In this document: one piece after another, positions 17,419-26,912 of the stretch
Numbering within the stretch: the stretch's first letter is position 1
How the letters are laid out: each line of letters begins with the position of its first letter
Source: Candidatus Aminicenantota bacterium
GTDB lineage: Bacteria; Acidobacteriota; Aminicenantia; Aminicenantales; Aminicenantaceae
Direction of reading: 5' to 3'
Length of the DNA stretch: 64,000 bases
Assembly (NCBI GenBank): GCA_020344415.1
Contig: CP070825.1
Coordinates: forward strand, 3,820,412-3,884,411
Position numbers and translations under genes: made by a program
Notes under the pieces: generated by a model
Databases searched by the model: none
Seen by the model: the letters and a program-made list of their open reading frames with translations, nothing else
What the model was told of the DNA's origin: nothing

Positions 17419-18951
17419 ATGAATAAGGTCGCCATTCTCGATTTTGGCTCTCAGTACACACAGCTTATCGCAAGAAAAATAAGAGAGTTAGGAGTTTTTT
17501 CGGAGATTTTTCCTGTTGGCCTCTCCATTTCCAGAATAAAGAAGGAAAAACCAGACGCTTTAATCCTGTCTGGAGGACCTCAGAGCGTATACCAGAAGGA
17601 TGCCCATCTTCCATCAAAGGAGATTTTCATGATGGGAGTTCCCGTTTTAGGTATTTGCTACGGATCGCAGCTAATGGCTCATCTTCTAGGAGGGAAGGTT
17701 ATCCCCTCTAAGAAAAGAGAGTATGGTTTTGCTTACCTGGAAGTTCTGGATAGAAGAGGATTGCTCTCCGGGATCAAAGATAAGGGACAGGTTTGGATGA
17801 GTCATGGAGATAGAACAGAGGAAGTCCCATCAGGTTTTATCATATCAGGTGAGACTGCTAACTGCCGTGCAGCTGTTATCGAGTGGCGCGAGCGAAAATT
17901 GTTTGGCGTTCAATTCCATCCAGAGGTCGTGCACACAAGGCAAGGGAAGAAGTACTTATCAAATTTTCTCTTTTCTCTTTCAGGGTTGAAAGCAGAGTGG
18001 AGCATGGGCTCCTTTATTGAGAGAAAGGTAGAAGAGATTCGCCGTCTAGTGGGAGAGAGAAAGGTAATCTGCGGTCTAAGTGGTGGAGTTGATTCTCTTG
18101 TCACTTCACTCATCATCCAGAGAGCTATTAAAGATAACCTTTTTTGTATATTCGTTGATAACGGACTCCTGAGGAAAGGGCAATACCAGGGTTTAATGAA
18201 AAGATTCAAGGATAGATTCGGCCTCAATGTCATCGGCCTCGATGCCTCTCGTGTGTTTCTGGAAAGACTCAAAAAGATTTCCTCCCCAGAAAGAAAAAGA
18301 AAGATCATCGGGGAGGTTTTTATCCGCATTTTTGAGAGAGAGGCCGCGAAAATAGGAGATGTTTCTTTCCTGGCGCAGGGAACAATTTATCCTGATGTGA
18401 TTGAGAGCAATCCTGTCAAAGGCCCTTCCTCCAGGATAAAATCTCACCACAATGTTGGGGGCTTGCCTCCTCGATTGAAGTTTAAGCTCATTGAGCCCCT
18501 TAAGGAGCTTTTCAAAGATGAGGTGAGGGCTTTAGCCGAAGAGTTAGGTATAGACAGGGAATTCATTGTTCAGCATCCTTTTCCAGGGCCTGGGCTAGCT
18601 GTCAGGATCGTTGGGGAAGTCACGCAAGAAAGGATCAAAGTCATTCGAGATGCTGACGAGATAATCATTGAGGAAGTAAAGAGAGCAAGGCTTTACCAGA
18701 AACTTTGGCAGGCCTTCGCAGTATTGCTCCCGGTGAAATCAGTGGGAGTTATGGGAGACCAGAGGACATATCATGGAGTTGTTGTCGTCCGCCTGGTCCA
18801 GAGCGTGGATGGCATGACCGCCAATTGGTTTCATGCTGATCATAAACTTTTATCTAGAATATCGAGCAGAATTGTCAATGAAGTTGATGGCATTAACCGC
18901 GTTGCTTATGATATCACCACAAAACCTCCAGGGACCATTGAGTGGGAGTAA
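17419..18951 (+). CDS. guaA: GMP synthase (glutamine-hydrolysing)
   Basis: 510 residues. The N-terminal class I glutamine amidotransferase domain has its nucleophile in GICYGSQ and the His-Glu of QFHPEV. An ATP pyrophosphatase domain follows with the P-loop SGGVDS, and the dimerisation domain ends in ITTKPPGTIEWE. It converts XMP to GMP. Length is normal. The gene is followed after three bases by dnaE on the same strand. Confidence 0.97.
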   Translation: MNKVAILDFGSQYTQLIARKIRELGVFSEIFPVGLSISRIKKEKPDALILSGGPQSVYQKDAHLPSKEIFMMGVPVLGICYGSQLMAHLLGGKVIPSKKREYGFAYLEVLDRRGLLSGIKDKGQVWMSHGDRTEEVPSGFIISGETANCRAAVIEWRERKLFGVQFHPEVVHTRQGKKYLSNFLFSLSGLKAEWSMGSFIERKVEEIRRLVGERKVICGLSGGVDSLVTSLIIQRAIKDNLFCIFVDNGLLRKGQYQGLMKRFKDRFGLNVIGLDASRVFLERLKKISSPERKRKIIGEVFIRIFEREAAKIGDVSFLAQGTIYPDVIESNPVKGPSSRIKSHHNVGGLPPRLKFKLIEPLKELFKDEVRALAEELGIDREFIVQHPFPGPGLAVRIVGEVTQERIKVIRDADEIIIEEVKRARLYQKLWQAFAVLLPVKSVGVMGDQRTYHGVVVVRLVQSVDGMTANWFHADHKLLSRISSRIVNEVDGINRVAYDITTKPPGTIEWE

Positions 18952-18954
18952 GTT

Positions 18955-21900
18955 ATGAAACGTTCTTTTATTCATCTCCATAACCATTCAGAATACAGCA
19001 TTCTCGATGGGGCTCTAAAAATCTCATCGCTGATGGAAGCCGCGTATAAGCAAAATATGCCAGCAGTTGCGCTCACTGACCATGGAAATATTTTTGGCGC
19101 GGTGAACTTCTTCAAACAGGCTAAGGAAAAGGGGATAAAGCCTATTCTAGGGTGTGAAACTTATGTCGCTCAACGCAGCCGCTTTGATAAATCCTCTGAT
19201 CAGAAAGGACCTCATCACTTCCATGTGGTTTTACTTGTTAAAGACGATGAGGGCTATAAAAACCTCTGTCAGCTTATTACAAAGAGTTATCTAGAGGGTT
19301 TTTATTACAGACCTCGTATTGATAAGGAGCTTTTAAAAGAACACAGTGGGGGATTAATCGGATTTTCAGGATGTCTCCAGGGGGAAATAAGCCATTATTT
19401 GCAGCAAGGAATGGAGAAGAGGGCAGAAGAGTCTGCCCTGGAGTTAGCTTCGTTGTTTTCAAAGGGAGATTTCTATATCGAGATTCAAGACCATGGTTTG
19501 GACCAACAGAAGAAGGTCAATCCTTTGCTCATAAAGCTCTCCCAAAAGCTCAATCTACCCTTAGTCGCTACTAATGATGTTCATTACCTTTTTAAAGATG
19601 ACGCTGAAAGTCATGATATTCTCCTATGTGTTCAGACCAACAAAAGACTAACAGACCAGGATAGGATTCGCTTTGGCACAAACGAGTTCTATTTTAAATC
19701 AAGTGACGAGATGTTAGAACTCTTTAAAGATGTCCCTGATGCTGTCCACAATACAGCCAAGATTGCAGCCCAGTGCAACTTTGATTTTCCTTCTTCGGGT
19801 TATTCCTTGCCGATATTCAAGGCACCTGAAGATGTCTCTCTGAGCGAATATTTTGATCGTGTGGTCCGAGAAGGTTTCCAGAGACAAATGGAGTTCCTTA
19901 CCAAAGGGAAGTGCAAGAGTAACTTTCAAGAGCAACGGGAGGAGTATGAAACGAGGCTGGAGAGAGAGATAAATCTCGTTAAAGAGATGGGTTTTGAAGG
20001 TTATTTTCTGATTGTCTGGGATCTTATTCAGATGGCAAAAGCCAAAGGCATTCCTGTCGGACCTGGAAGGGGTTCGGCAGCGGGGAGCTTGCTGGCATAT
20101 AGTCTAGGGATAACAGACATCGACCCTCTGGAGTATGGCCTTCTGTTTGAAAGATTCTTAAATCCTGAGCGAATAAGTCTTCCTGATATTGATATTGATT
20201 TCTGCGGAAGACGAAGGGATGAGGTTCTCAGCTATGTCACCAACAAATACGGGCGAGAAAGTGTTTGCCAAATAATCACCTTTGGTACCATGGCAGCCCG
20301 TCAGGCGGTCAGGGATGTGGGCAGGGTGCTGGAGGTTCCCCTTCCTGAAGTGGATAAGATAGCCAAGATGATTCCTCCTTTCGGTCCGGATGCCACGATT
20401 GAGGGGGCATTAAAAAATGTTCCCCAATTGAAGGAATTGAGCGAGAAAGATTCCAGGATTGCACACCTTCTCTCTGTATCCCAAAAATTAGAAGGACAGG
20501 TTCGTCACCCGTCAATACATGCAGCAGGTATCGTTATTACCCCTAAGCCATTGGTGGAGTTTATGCCTCTTTACCAGTCAGTAAAGGGTGAAACTACGAC
20601 CCAATTTCCTATGCAGGATATTGAAGCCATTGGGTTGCTCAAGATGGATTTACTCGGACTGCGAAACCTAACCGTCATCCAAGATACAACGGAGATTGTA
20701 GAAAGGGATGCAGATCAAAAAATCGATCTAAAAGATATTCCCTTGGATGATAAGAAAACTTTTGAGGTCTTTCAGTCAGGTAACACAGATGGGGTTTTTC
20801 AGTTTGAGAGCCCAGGAATGAAGGATTTGCTCCGCAATTTCAAACCCGAAAGTTTCCGTGATTTGATAGCCTTGAATGCTCTTTATCGGCCTGGTCCTCT
20901 GAAAAGTGGTATGACCGATGAATTCATAAAGCGCAAGAAACACCCTGATCGTATTAGTTATGAATGCCCTGAATTAGAGCCCATTTTGAAGGAGACACAA
21001 GGTATCATTGTCTATCAGGAGCAGGTGATGCAGATTGCCACGGAGATGGCCGGATTTTCAATGGCTGAAGCTGATATTTTACGAAAGGCGATGGGGAAAA
21101 AAATTACAGGAATGATGAGATCTCAGAAGCAGAGATTTATCCAGGGAGCGAAGAAGAAAGGCTTAACTCAGGCTAAGGCCAGTAAGATCTTTGAACAGAT
21201 AAAATATTTCGCTGGGTATGGTTTTAATAAATCCCACAGTGCCGCATATGCATATTTGGCCTATAGAACTGCATTTCTTAAGGCTCATTACCCTGTTTAT
21301 TTCCTGGCGGCTCTTCTTACTTCAGAAGCAGAGCGAGGGGCAACTTCTCAGGTAGTCAAGTATATCAATGAGTGTGAAGAGATGGGCATAAAAATCCTCC
21401 CTCCTGATATTAACGCGAGCGAGTTCAATTTCACGGTTGGTGAGGAAAATATTCGCTTTGGACTCTCAGCCATAAAAAATGTAGGTGAGCAGGCGGTTCG
21501 AATCCTGCTTCAGGCAAGGGAAAAAAGGGGGAAATTCACCTCGCCTTTTGATATCGCCCAGGAGGCTGATTCTAAAGTTGTGAATAGAAAGGTACTTGAG
21601 AGTCTGATAAAAGCTGGAGCTTTTGATTCTTTGGACTGGCGAAGATCACAATTATTTCATCTTGTTGATAAGATGATTGATTATGCGCATGAAATTCAGA
21701 AGGTTAGATCATCTAAACAGAACCTTCTCTTTGGTAAAAGCCATTTCGAATCCCCTGCAATACCTGCAGAAGTGAAGGAAATGCGGGAATGGGATGAGAG
21801 TCTTTTGCTCTCTTACGAGAAAGACGCTCTGGGCTTTTATATTACTGGTCATCCTCTGGCTCAATTCGGGAATCGATTGAAGAGACTTGTCTCCCATTCG

Positions 21901-22434
21901 ATAAACCAGCTGGATGAGGAAAGAGATTTTAACAGCGAAATAAAAGTGGCAGGAATCATATCTTCAATGAAGCCCCTAAAGACTAAAAAAGAAGAAAGAA
22001 TGGCAACCTTTATCCTAGAAGACTTGAGCGGCAGGATCGAAGTCGTCGCCTTTCCTGAAATCTATAATAGGTCTTTTGAATACTTGAGAGAGGACCAGCT
22101 TGTCTGGGTCAAGGGGAAATTTATAGGAGAAGGAGAAAGCCGGAGGATTCATCTCCTCCAAATAATGCCTTTAGCCGAAGCCTTTCAGAAGCAGGCTAGA
22201 AAGGTTGTCCTGAGGATTTTCCTTCCTGGAATTGAAGTATCGGTTTTTGAGGAGCTGAAGGAAATATTAGAAAGATACGGAGGAGATTGTCCCATTTTTT
22301 TTGAACTCGAAACTCCTCACTCATACCGTATTTTGGTCCGGTCCGTAGAAGCCAAAGGAGTTTCTCCTTCGGAAGAACTCACAAAAAATATCCAAGATTT
22401 ATTGGGCGAGGATTCTGTCTTTATCGAATACTAA
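18955..22434 (+). CDS. dnaE: DNA polymerase III alpha subunit
   Basis: 1159 residues. The N-terminal PHP domain (HLHNHSEYSILDG, TDHGN, GCETY, SGCLQGE, NDVHYL) keeps all the usual metal ligands, so it may have kept proofreading activity, as in some other bacteria. The polymerase core has PDIDIDFCGRRR with catalytic aspartates and GYGFNKSHSAAYAYLAYRTA. A C-terminal OB domain (about 995-1070) follows. It is the replicative polymerase. The start is three bases after the guaA stop, so the two are co-transcribed. Confidence 0.97.
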   Translation: MKRSFIHLHNHSEYSILDGALKISSLMEAAYKQNMPAVALTDHGNIFGAVNFFKQAKEKGIKPILGCETYVAQRSRFDKSSDQKGPHHFHVVLLVKDDEGYKNLCQLITKSYLEGFYYRPRIDKELLKEHSGGLIGFSGCLQGEISHYLQQGMEKRAEESALELASLFSKGDFYIEIQDHGLDQQKKVNPLLIKLSQKLNLPLVATNDVHYLFKDDAESHDILLCVQTNKRLTDQDRIRFGTNEFYFKSSDEMLELFKDVPDAVHNTAKIAAQCNFDFPSSGYSLPIFKAPEDVSLSEYFDRVVREGFQRQMEFLTKGKCKSNFQEQREEYETRLEREINLVKEMGFEGYFLIVWDLIQMAKAKGIPVGPGRGSAAGSLLAYSLGITDIDPLEYGLLFERFLNPERISLPDIDIDFCGRRRDEVLSYVTNKYGRESVCQIITFGTMAARQAVRDVGRVLEVPLPEVDKIAKMIPPFGPDATIEGALKNVPQLKELSEKDSRIAHLLSVSQKLEGQVRHPSIHAAGIVITPKPLVEFMPLYQSVKGETTTQFPMQDIEAIGLLKMDLLGLRNLTVIQDTTEIVERDADQKIDLKDIPLDDKKTFEVFQSGNTDGVFQFESPGMKDLLRNFKPESFRDLIALNALYRPGPLKSGMTDEFIKRKKHPDRISYECPELEPILKETQGIIVYQEQVMQIATEMAGFSMAEADILRKAMGKKITGMMRSQKQRFIQGAKKKGLTQAKASKIFEQIKYFAGYGFNKSHSAAYAYLAYRTAFLKAHYPVYFLAALLTSEAERGATSQVVKYINECEEMGIKILPPDINASEFNFTVGEENIRFGLSAIKNVGEQAVRILLQAREKRGKFTSPFDIAQEADSKVVNRKVLESLIKAGAFDSLDWRRSQLFHLVDKMIDYAHEIQKVRSSKQNLLFGKSHFESPAIPAEVKEMREWDESLLLSYEKDALGFYITGHPLAQFGNRLKRLVSHSINQLDEERDFNSEIKVAGIISSMKPLKTKKEERMATFILEDLSGRIEVVAFPEIYNRSFEYLREDQLVWVKGKFIGEGESRRIHLLQIMPLAEAFQKQARKVVLRIFLPGIEVSVFEELKEILERYGGDCPIFFELETPHSYRILVRSVEAKGVSPSEELTKNIQDLLGEDSVFIEY

Positions 22435-22435
22435 C

Positions 22436-22554
22436 GGGGCCAGGCTTTCATAACTTTTATAATTTGAATTTCGATGCTGAAACGAGGTAAGAAGTAAGAA
22501 GTAAGAGGTTTAGGCGAGAAGCGGAGCGATGGTCAGTTATGAAAGCCTGACCCC
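22436..22554. repeat. Inverted-repeat element after dnaE
   Basis: 20-base arms at 22436-22455 (GGGGCCAGGCTTTCATAACT) and 22535-22554 pair with one mismatch. The interior has three tandem GTAAGAA-type units (about 22487-22507) and a purine-rich stretch. No coding capacity. It starts one base past the dnaE stop and could also act as a terminator, although no U tract follows. Confidence 0.7.
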
Positions 22555-22578
22555 AATGGGAATTTTTGAGGTTTCCGA

Positions 22579-23271
22579 ATGGCGTATAAACTGATTATTG
22601 CTCACGATAGTCCTTCGATTCAGAAGGCCATTCACATGGCTTTCCCAGCTTCGAAATTTGACCTCATCATTTTTGAAGAAGGAACGGATATCATGAAAGC
22701 TCTAAGCCAAATAAAGCCTGATGCTGTCCTACTTAACCTGTCTCTATTTCAGAAAGATGGTTACAAGATCGGGCGCTTCCTGAAGGGCCGGGAGGAATTC
22801 AAACAGACATCTCTTTTTCTCCTCAAAGGAGCCTTTGAACCTCTTGATGCAGAGAAAATGGCCGGCCTCGAATACGACAAAATTATTGAGGAGCCTTTTG
22901 ATTCAGAAAAATTGGCAGAGATGGTTCAAGATACTATTGAGGGGAAGAAAGATCCTCAGACATTGCCCGAAGAACCGCTTCCTAAGGAGACTCATGTGGC
23001 TCCTCAGGCTGTTGAGCTGGAGCCCAAAAAATTTGATCCAGGAACAAGCTCTCCCGAATCTCGACCAAAGGCAGGAACGCATGCCCCTGCTGCTTCCAAT
23101 GAGCTCGATGCCGGAAAGGAAGAGAAACTCAGAAGTATAGTGAGGCAGGAGATCCTTGAGGTGGAGAGAGAATTAGAAAAGAGACTGAAGACACAGGTTT
23201 TTGTTGAAATTAAAGAATGGGTCGAACAGGAGCTGGATAGAATCAGAAAACTCTTGGGGCATACAGAATAA
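22579..23271 (+). CDS. Pseudo-receiver domain protein with coiled-coil tail
   Basis: 230 residues. Residues 1-120 have the order of a response-regulator receiver (LIIAHDSPSIQKAI, DAVLLNLSL, LLKGAF, EEPFDSEKLAEMV), but the phosphoacceptor Asp is Asn (N53) and the acid pair reads H9-D10. The conserved Lys (K83) remains. A proline/glutamate-rich linker (about 123-180) leads to a C-terminal coiled coil (about 183-228). It cannot be phosphorylated in the normal way, so a scaffold or protein-interaction role is more likely. GAGG lies before the ATG. Confidence 0.7.
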   Translation: MAYKLIIAHDSPSIQKAIHMAFPASKFDLIIFEEGTDIMKALSQIKPDAVLLNLSLFQKDGYKIGRFLKGREEFKQTSLFLLKGAFEPLDAEKMAGLEYDKIIEEPFDSEKLAEMVQDTIEGKKDPQTLPEEPLPKETHVAPQAVELEPKKFDPGTSSPESRPKAGTHAPAASNELDAGKEEKLRSIVRQEILEVERELEKRLKTQVFVEIKEWVEQELDRIRKLLGHTE

Positions 23272-23415
23272 GTGACCAGCAGATAGACACAACGACAGTG
23301 TCCCTGTAATCCTTTTAGGCTATTGATTCAGCTATCCCAAGATTAAGTCTAAATAACCTGGATTGTTGATAGTAAATTAAAAAGGTAAGAAAAAATAGAG
23401 AAAAACAACTGTTAA

Positions 23416-23443
23416 ATTGATAAAATATATTGAGTTTCTAAAA
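23416..23443 (+). promoter_or_regulatory. Sigma70-type promoter of valS
   Basis: TTGATA (23416-23421), 16-base spacer, TAAAAT (23438-23443); predicted start near 23450, with AGGAAAAAGG before the ATG at 23480. A fragment of the CCTGGATT repeat family (AACCTGGATTGTTGATAG) lies upstream at about 23348-23365. Confidence 0.6.
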
Positions 23444-23479
23444 TGTGAGGCTATTGTGTTTTGATTTATAGGAAAAAGG

Positions 23480-26119
23480 ATGATGAAAAAACAAATTCTG
23501 GAAAAGGCTTATGATCCGAAGCCTGTTGAAGAGAAATGGTTGAAATTCTGGCTTGAGGAAGGACTGTTTGTACCTCAAGGCCCTCCTTCAAAGAAGAAGT
23601 TTTCTATGGTGCTCCCACCCCCAAATGTTACTGGCTCTCTTCATGTGGGCCATGCCCTCTGTTTCACGCTCCCTGATATAATCACTCGCTGGCGCAGGAT
23701 GCAAGGTTTTAATACACTCTGGCTTCCTGGAACGGATCATGCCAGTATTGCTGTTCACAATGTCATTGAGCAGAGCCTGGCTGAAAAGGGACTGACCCGC
23801 GAGAAGATCGGCCGGGAGGAATTCCTTCGAATAGCCTGGGATTGGAAAGAGAAGCACGGCGGCCAGATTATTCATCAGTTGAAAAAACTCGGAGTTTCCT
23901 TAGATTGGACAAGGGAAAGATTCACGCTGGATAAAGGTTATGCTGCAGCCGTAAGGCGTGTTTTTGTCGAGCTCTACAATGAGGGGCTCATCTACAGAGA
24001 CTATTATTTAGTCAATCGCTGCCCTCACTGTGGGACAGTGCTTTCAGATATTGAGATTGAGCATAAGGAGCGACAAGCAAAGCTTTACTATATCAAATAT
24101 CCGCTTCAGGATTCTGAAGAGAGTATCGTTGTTGCCACCACAAGACCCGAAACTATGCTGGGAGATACGGCTGTCGCCATTCATCCTGATGACAACCGGT
24201 ATAATAAGCTCTTAGGGCAGAAAGTCCTTCTTCCGCTCGTCAATCGAGTTATACCTATCATCGCTGATGAAAGGGTGGAAAGGGAATTCGGGACCGGGGC
24301 TGTTAAGGTAACACCTGCTCATGATCCTGTGGATTTTGAACTGGGAAGACAGCACAATCTTGAGCAGGTAATTGTGATTGATGGCTCAGGGAAAATGACA
24401 GAGGAAGCAGGAGAAGAATTTAAAGGTCTGGACAGATTTGAATGTCGGGAAAAAGTCATATTAAGGCTCAAAGAAGCAGGCCTTCTAGAAAAGATAGAGG
24501 ATTACCAGCATGCTGTCGGACACTGCTACCGCTGCCAGACGATCATAGAGCCTCATCTTTCCTGGCAGTGGTTTGTTAAGATTACCCCATTGGCCAAGGA
24601 AGCCATTAGAGTTGTCGAGGAGGGTAAGATTCAATTTATCCCTCCAAACTGGACCAAGACCTATTTTGAATGGATGTATAACATCCATGACTGGTGCATA
24701 TCTCGACAGCTTTGGTGGGGGCACAGGATTCCTGCTTGGTATTGCCGGGATTGCGAACAGATGGTCGTCGCCATGGAGGCCCCTTCAGAATGCGATAGCT
24801 GCAGGAGCAAAAAAATTGTTCAGGATGAAGATGTTCTCGATACTTGGTTCAGCTCTGCTCTCTGGCCTTTTGTCACCATGGGCTGGCCAGAGGAGACCGA
24901 GGATTTACGGACTTTTTATCCGACAGATCTTATGGCTACCGGTTTTGATATCATTTTTTTCTGGGTAGCGCGTATGATCATGATGGGGCTTAAATTCACC
25001 GGGGATATCCCTTTCCGTCACGTTTTTATAAATTGCTTGGTTAGGGACTTCAAAAGGCGAAAAATGAGTAAATCCGAGGGGAACACCATCGATCCACTGG
25101 AAATGATCGACAACTACGGAACAGATGCCTTGAGATTCACCCTTGCTGCTTTGGCCATTCCAGGGATGGATATCTCGCTTTCAGAGGAAAGAATGGCGGG
25201 TTATCGGGCCTTTGCGAACAAGATCTGGAATGCATCTCGCTTTGCCTTGATGAACCTGAAAGATAATACGCAAGAAACAAGAAAAGAGGAAATGACCCTT
25301 GCTGACAGATGGATCAGGAGCAGGTTAGCAAAGATTATACAGGAACTGGATGAAGCTTTAGAACAGTATAAGTTTTACGAAGCAGCGGACAGAATCTATC
25401 ATTTTATTTGGCATGAATTCTGTGACTGGTATATTGAATTGGTTAAGCCCAGCCTTAAAGAAGGGAATAAGACGTCAATGGCAGTTCTCTTGGATACGCT
25501 AGACCAAATACTGAGGTTGTTGCATCCCTTTATGCCCTTCATAACAGAAGAGATTTGGCAGCATCTGCCCACGGCTGGAAAATCTTTGGCTGTAGCACAA
25601 TTCCCTCGGGCAGAGAACAATTTGATGGATGAACAGGCCGAGGCAGAGATGAAACTTCTCCAGGATGCCATTGTCGAAGTTCGAACCATCAGAGCAGAGA
25701 ACAGGATCCCTCCCAAGGAAGAGATTGATCTGTGGATGAAGGTGAGCGAGGCAAAAGAGAGAGAGATGATTCAAAGGCATGAAATCTACATTCAGACCCT
25801 GGCCAATATTGGTCAGGTTGTTATATTGGACGATTTTCCTAAGAAAAAGAGGCTTTTGAAAGGCATATCAGGTTCTTGGGAGATGGCAATCCCTCTCGAG
25901 AGAATCTTTGGCTTAGAGCAAGAAAAACAGAGATTAGAGCGGGAAATTGCCAAGATTACATCAGATATCAAGAAGATAGAGAGCAGGCTGGAGAATGAGA
26001 GTTTTCTCAAAAAAGCTCCCAAAGAAGTCACTCGTGAGGCTAAAACAAGGCTGCGTAGACTTCAAAACCGGAAAATGAAGTTGGAGCAGAGCCTTGAACA
26101 TATTCTTCTCCTCATCTAG
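23480..26119 (+). CDS. valS: Valyl-tRNA synthetase
   Basis: 879 residues, class I synthetase. HIGH motif in NVTGSLHVGHAL, editing domain with VVATTRPETMLGDTAVAI, KMSKS in RRKMSKSEGN, and a C-terminal coiled coil (last 70 residues) typical of ValRS. The start ATGATG at 23480 gives the expected N terminus (KAYDPKPVEEKW). A tRNA-Val gene lies in the same window at 40668. Confidence 0.97.
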   Translation: MMKKQILEKAYDPKPVEEKWLKFWLEEGLFVPQGPPSKKKFSMVLPPPNVTGSLHVGHALCFTLPDIITRWRRMQGFNTLWLPGTDHASIAVHNVIEQSLAEKGLTREKIGREEFLRIAWDWKEKHGGQIIHQLKKLGVSLDWTRERFTLDKGYAAAVRRVFVELYNEGLIYRDYYLVNRCPHCGTVLSDIEIEHKERQAKLYYIKYPLQDSEESIVVATTRPETMLGDTAVAIHPDDNRYNKLLGQKVLLPLVNRVIPIIADERVEREFGTGAVKVTPAHDPVDFELGRQHNLEQVIVIDGSGKMTEEAGEEFKGLDRFECREKVILRLKEAGLLEKIEDYQHAVGHCYRCQTIIEPHLSWQWFVKITPLAKEAIRVVEEGKIQFIPPNWTKTYFEWMYNIHDWCISRQLWWGHRIPAWYCRDCEQMVVAMEAPSECDSCRSKKIVQDEDVLDTWFSSALWPFVTMGWPEETEDLRTFYPTDLMATGFDIIFFWVARMIMMGLKFTGDIPFRHVFINCLVRDFKRRKMSKSEGNTIDPLEMIDNYGTDALRFTLAALAIPGMDISLSEERMAGYRAFANKIWNASRFALMNLKDNTQETRKEEMTLADRWIRSRLAKIIQELDEALEQYKFYEAADRIYHFIWHEFCDWYIELVKPSLKEGNKTSMAVLLDTLDQILRLLHPFMPFITEEIWQHLPTAGKSLAVAQFPRAENNLMDEQAEAEMKLLQDAIVEVRTIRAENRIPPKEEIDLWMKVSEAKEREMIQRHEIYIQTLANIGQVVILDDFPKKKRLLKGISGSWEMAIPLERIFGLEQEKQRLEREIAKITSDIKKIESRLENESFLKKAPKEVTREAKTRLRRLQNRKMKLEQSLEHILLLI

Positions 26120-26164
26120 GAAGCAGAGGACGCCGGTTCTCTTAACTTGATTTTGCATTTTACG

Positions 26165-26911
26165 ATGGAAATTGGGGCAAAAATCCATTGGATTAAGTCT
26201 TGTCCGTCTACTAACGATCTAGCTAGAGAGATGGCACATGAAGGTGCCGAGGAAGGGACAGTTGTGATCGCTGATGAGCAAACAAAAGGGAGAGGGATGA
26301 AAGGACGAAGCTGGTACTCCGCTAAAAAGAAGGGATTTTATATCTCCTGCATTCTCCGTCCTGAAAAGGCGAATATTTCTCTTATTCCACTCTTAGCAGG
26401 CCTGGCTTTAAGGGAGGCCATCTTTGAGATGATTGGGGTCCGAGTCAAACTGAAGTGGCCCAACGATTTAGTTTGGGAAAAGAAAAAATTGGGCGGCATT
26501 CTTTGTGAAACCGGGTTTTTAGGCAGCAAAGCCAATTATTCTATCCTCGGGATAGGCCTTAATATAAGCCACAGGAGTGAAGATTTTCCAGGAGATATCC
26601 GTGCTTCAGCCACCTCCTTAAGGCTTATAACAAAAAAGGATATTGAGAAGAGAGAGTTTCTTGGGAAACTTTGGCAGGCCCTCAATCACTGGTATGGTCT
26701 TTTTTGCAGGGGAGAAAGAGGCCTAATAGTCTCTTCGTTTCAGGAAAACTCCTCAGCTCCGCTGGGAAAAGAACTTACTCTCGTGACCCAGGAGGGCGAA
26801 ATTTCAGGAGTCTATAGAGGGATTAATAGGGATGGGGGATTAATCGTAGAAATCCATGGGGAGAGAAGATCATTCTTTTCAGCGGAAATTAAGGAAATAA
26901 AGGAGGAGTGA
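26165..26911 (+). CDS. birA: Biotin-[acetyl-CoA-carboxylase] ligase, no DNA-binding domain
   Basis: 248 residues from the ATG at 26165; a TTG at 26147 would add six residues. Group I biotin ligase: the sequence starts directly at the catalytic domain (SCPSTNDLA), so it lacks the repressor helix-turn-helix. Visible motifs are GRGMKGRSW (42-50), KWPNDLVW and KLGGILCE. Odd: the position equivalent to E. coli Arg118 in GRGRRGR is Met (M45). It attaches biotin to carboxyl carrier proteins. It lies directly before coaX. Confidence 0.92.
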   Translation: MEIGAKIHWIKSCPSTNDLAREMAHEGAEEGTVVIADEQTKGRGMKGRSWYSAKKKGFYISCILRPEKANISLIPLLAGLALREAIFEMIGVRVKLKWPNDLVWEKKKLGGILCETGFLGSKANYSILGIGLNISHRSEDFPGDIRASATSLRLITKKDIEKREFLGKLWQALNHWYGLFCRGERGLIVSSFQENSSAPLGKELTLVTQEGEISGVYRGINRDGGLIVEIHGERRSFFSAEIKEIKEE

Positions 26912-26912
26912 A

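Noticed and set aside
22480..22510. Short tandem GTAAGAA units as a CRISPR or satellite
   Set aside because: Only three seven-base units without spacers; part of the inverted-repeat element. No CRISPR array was seen anywhere in the window.
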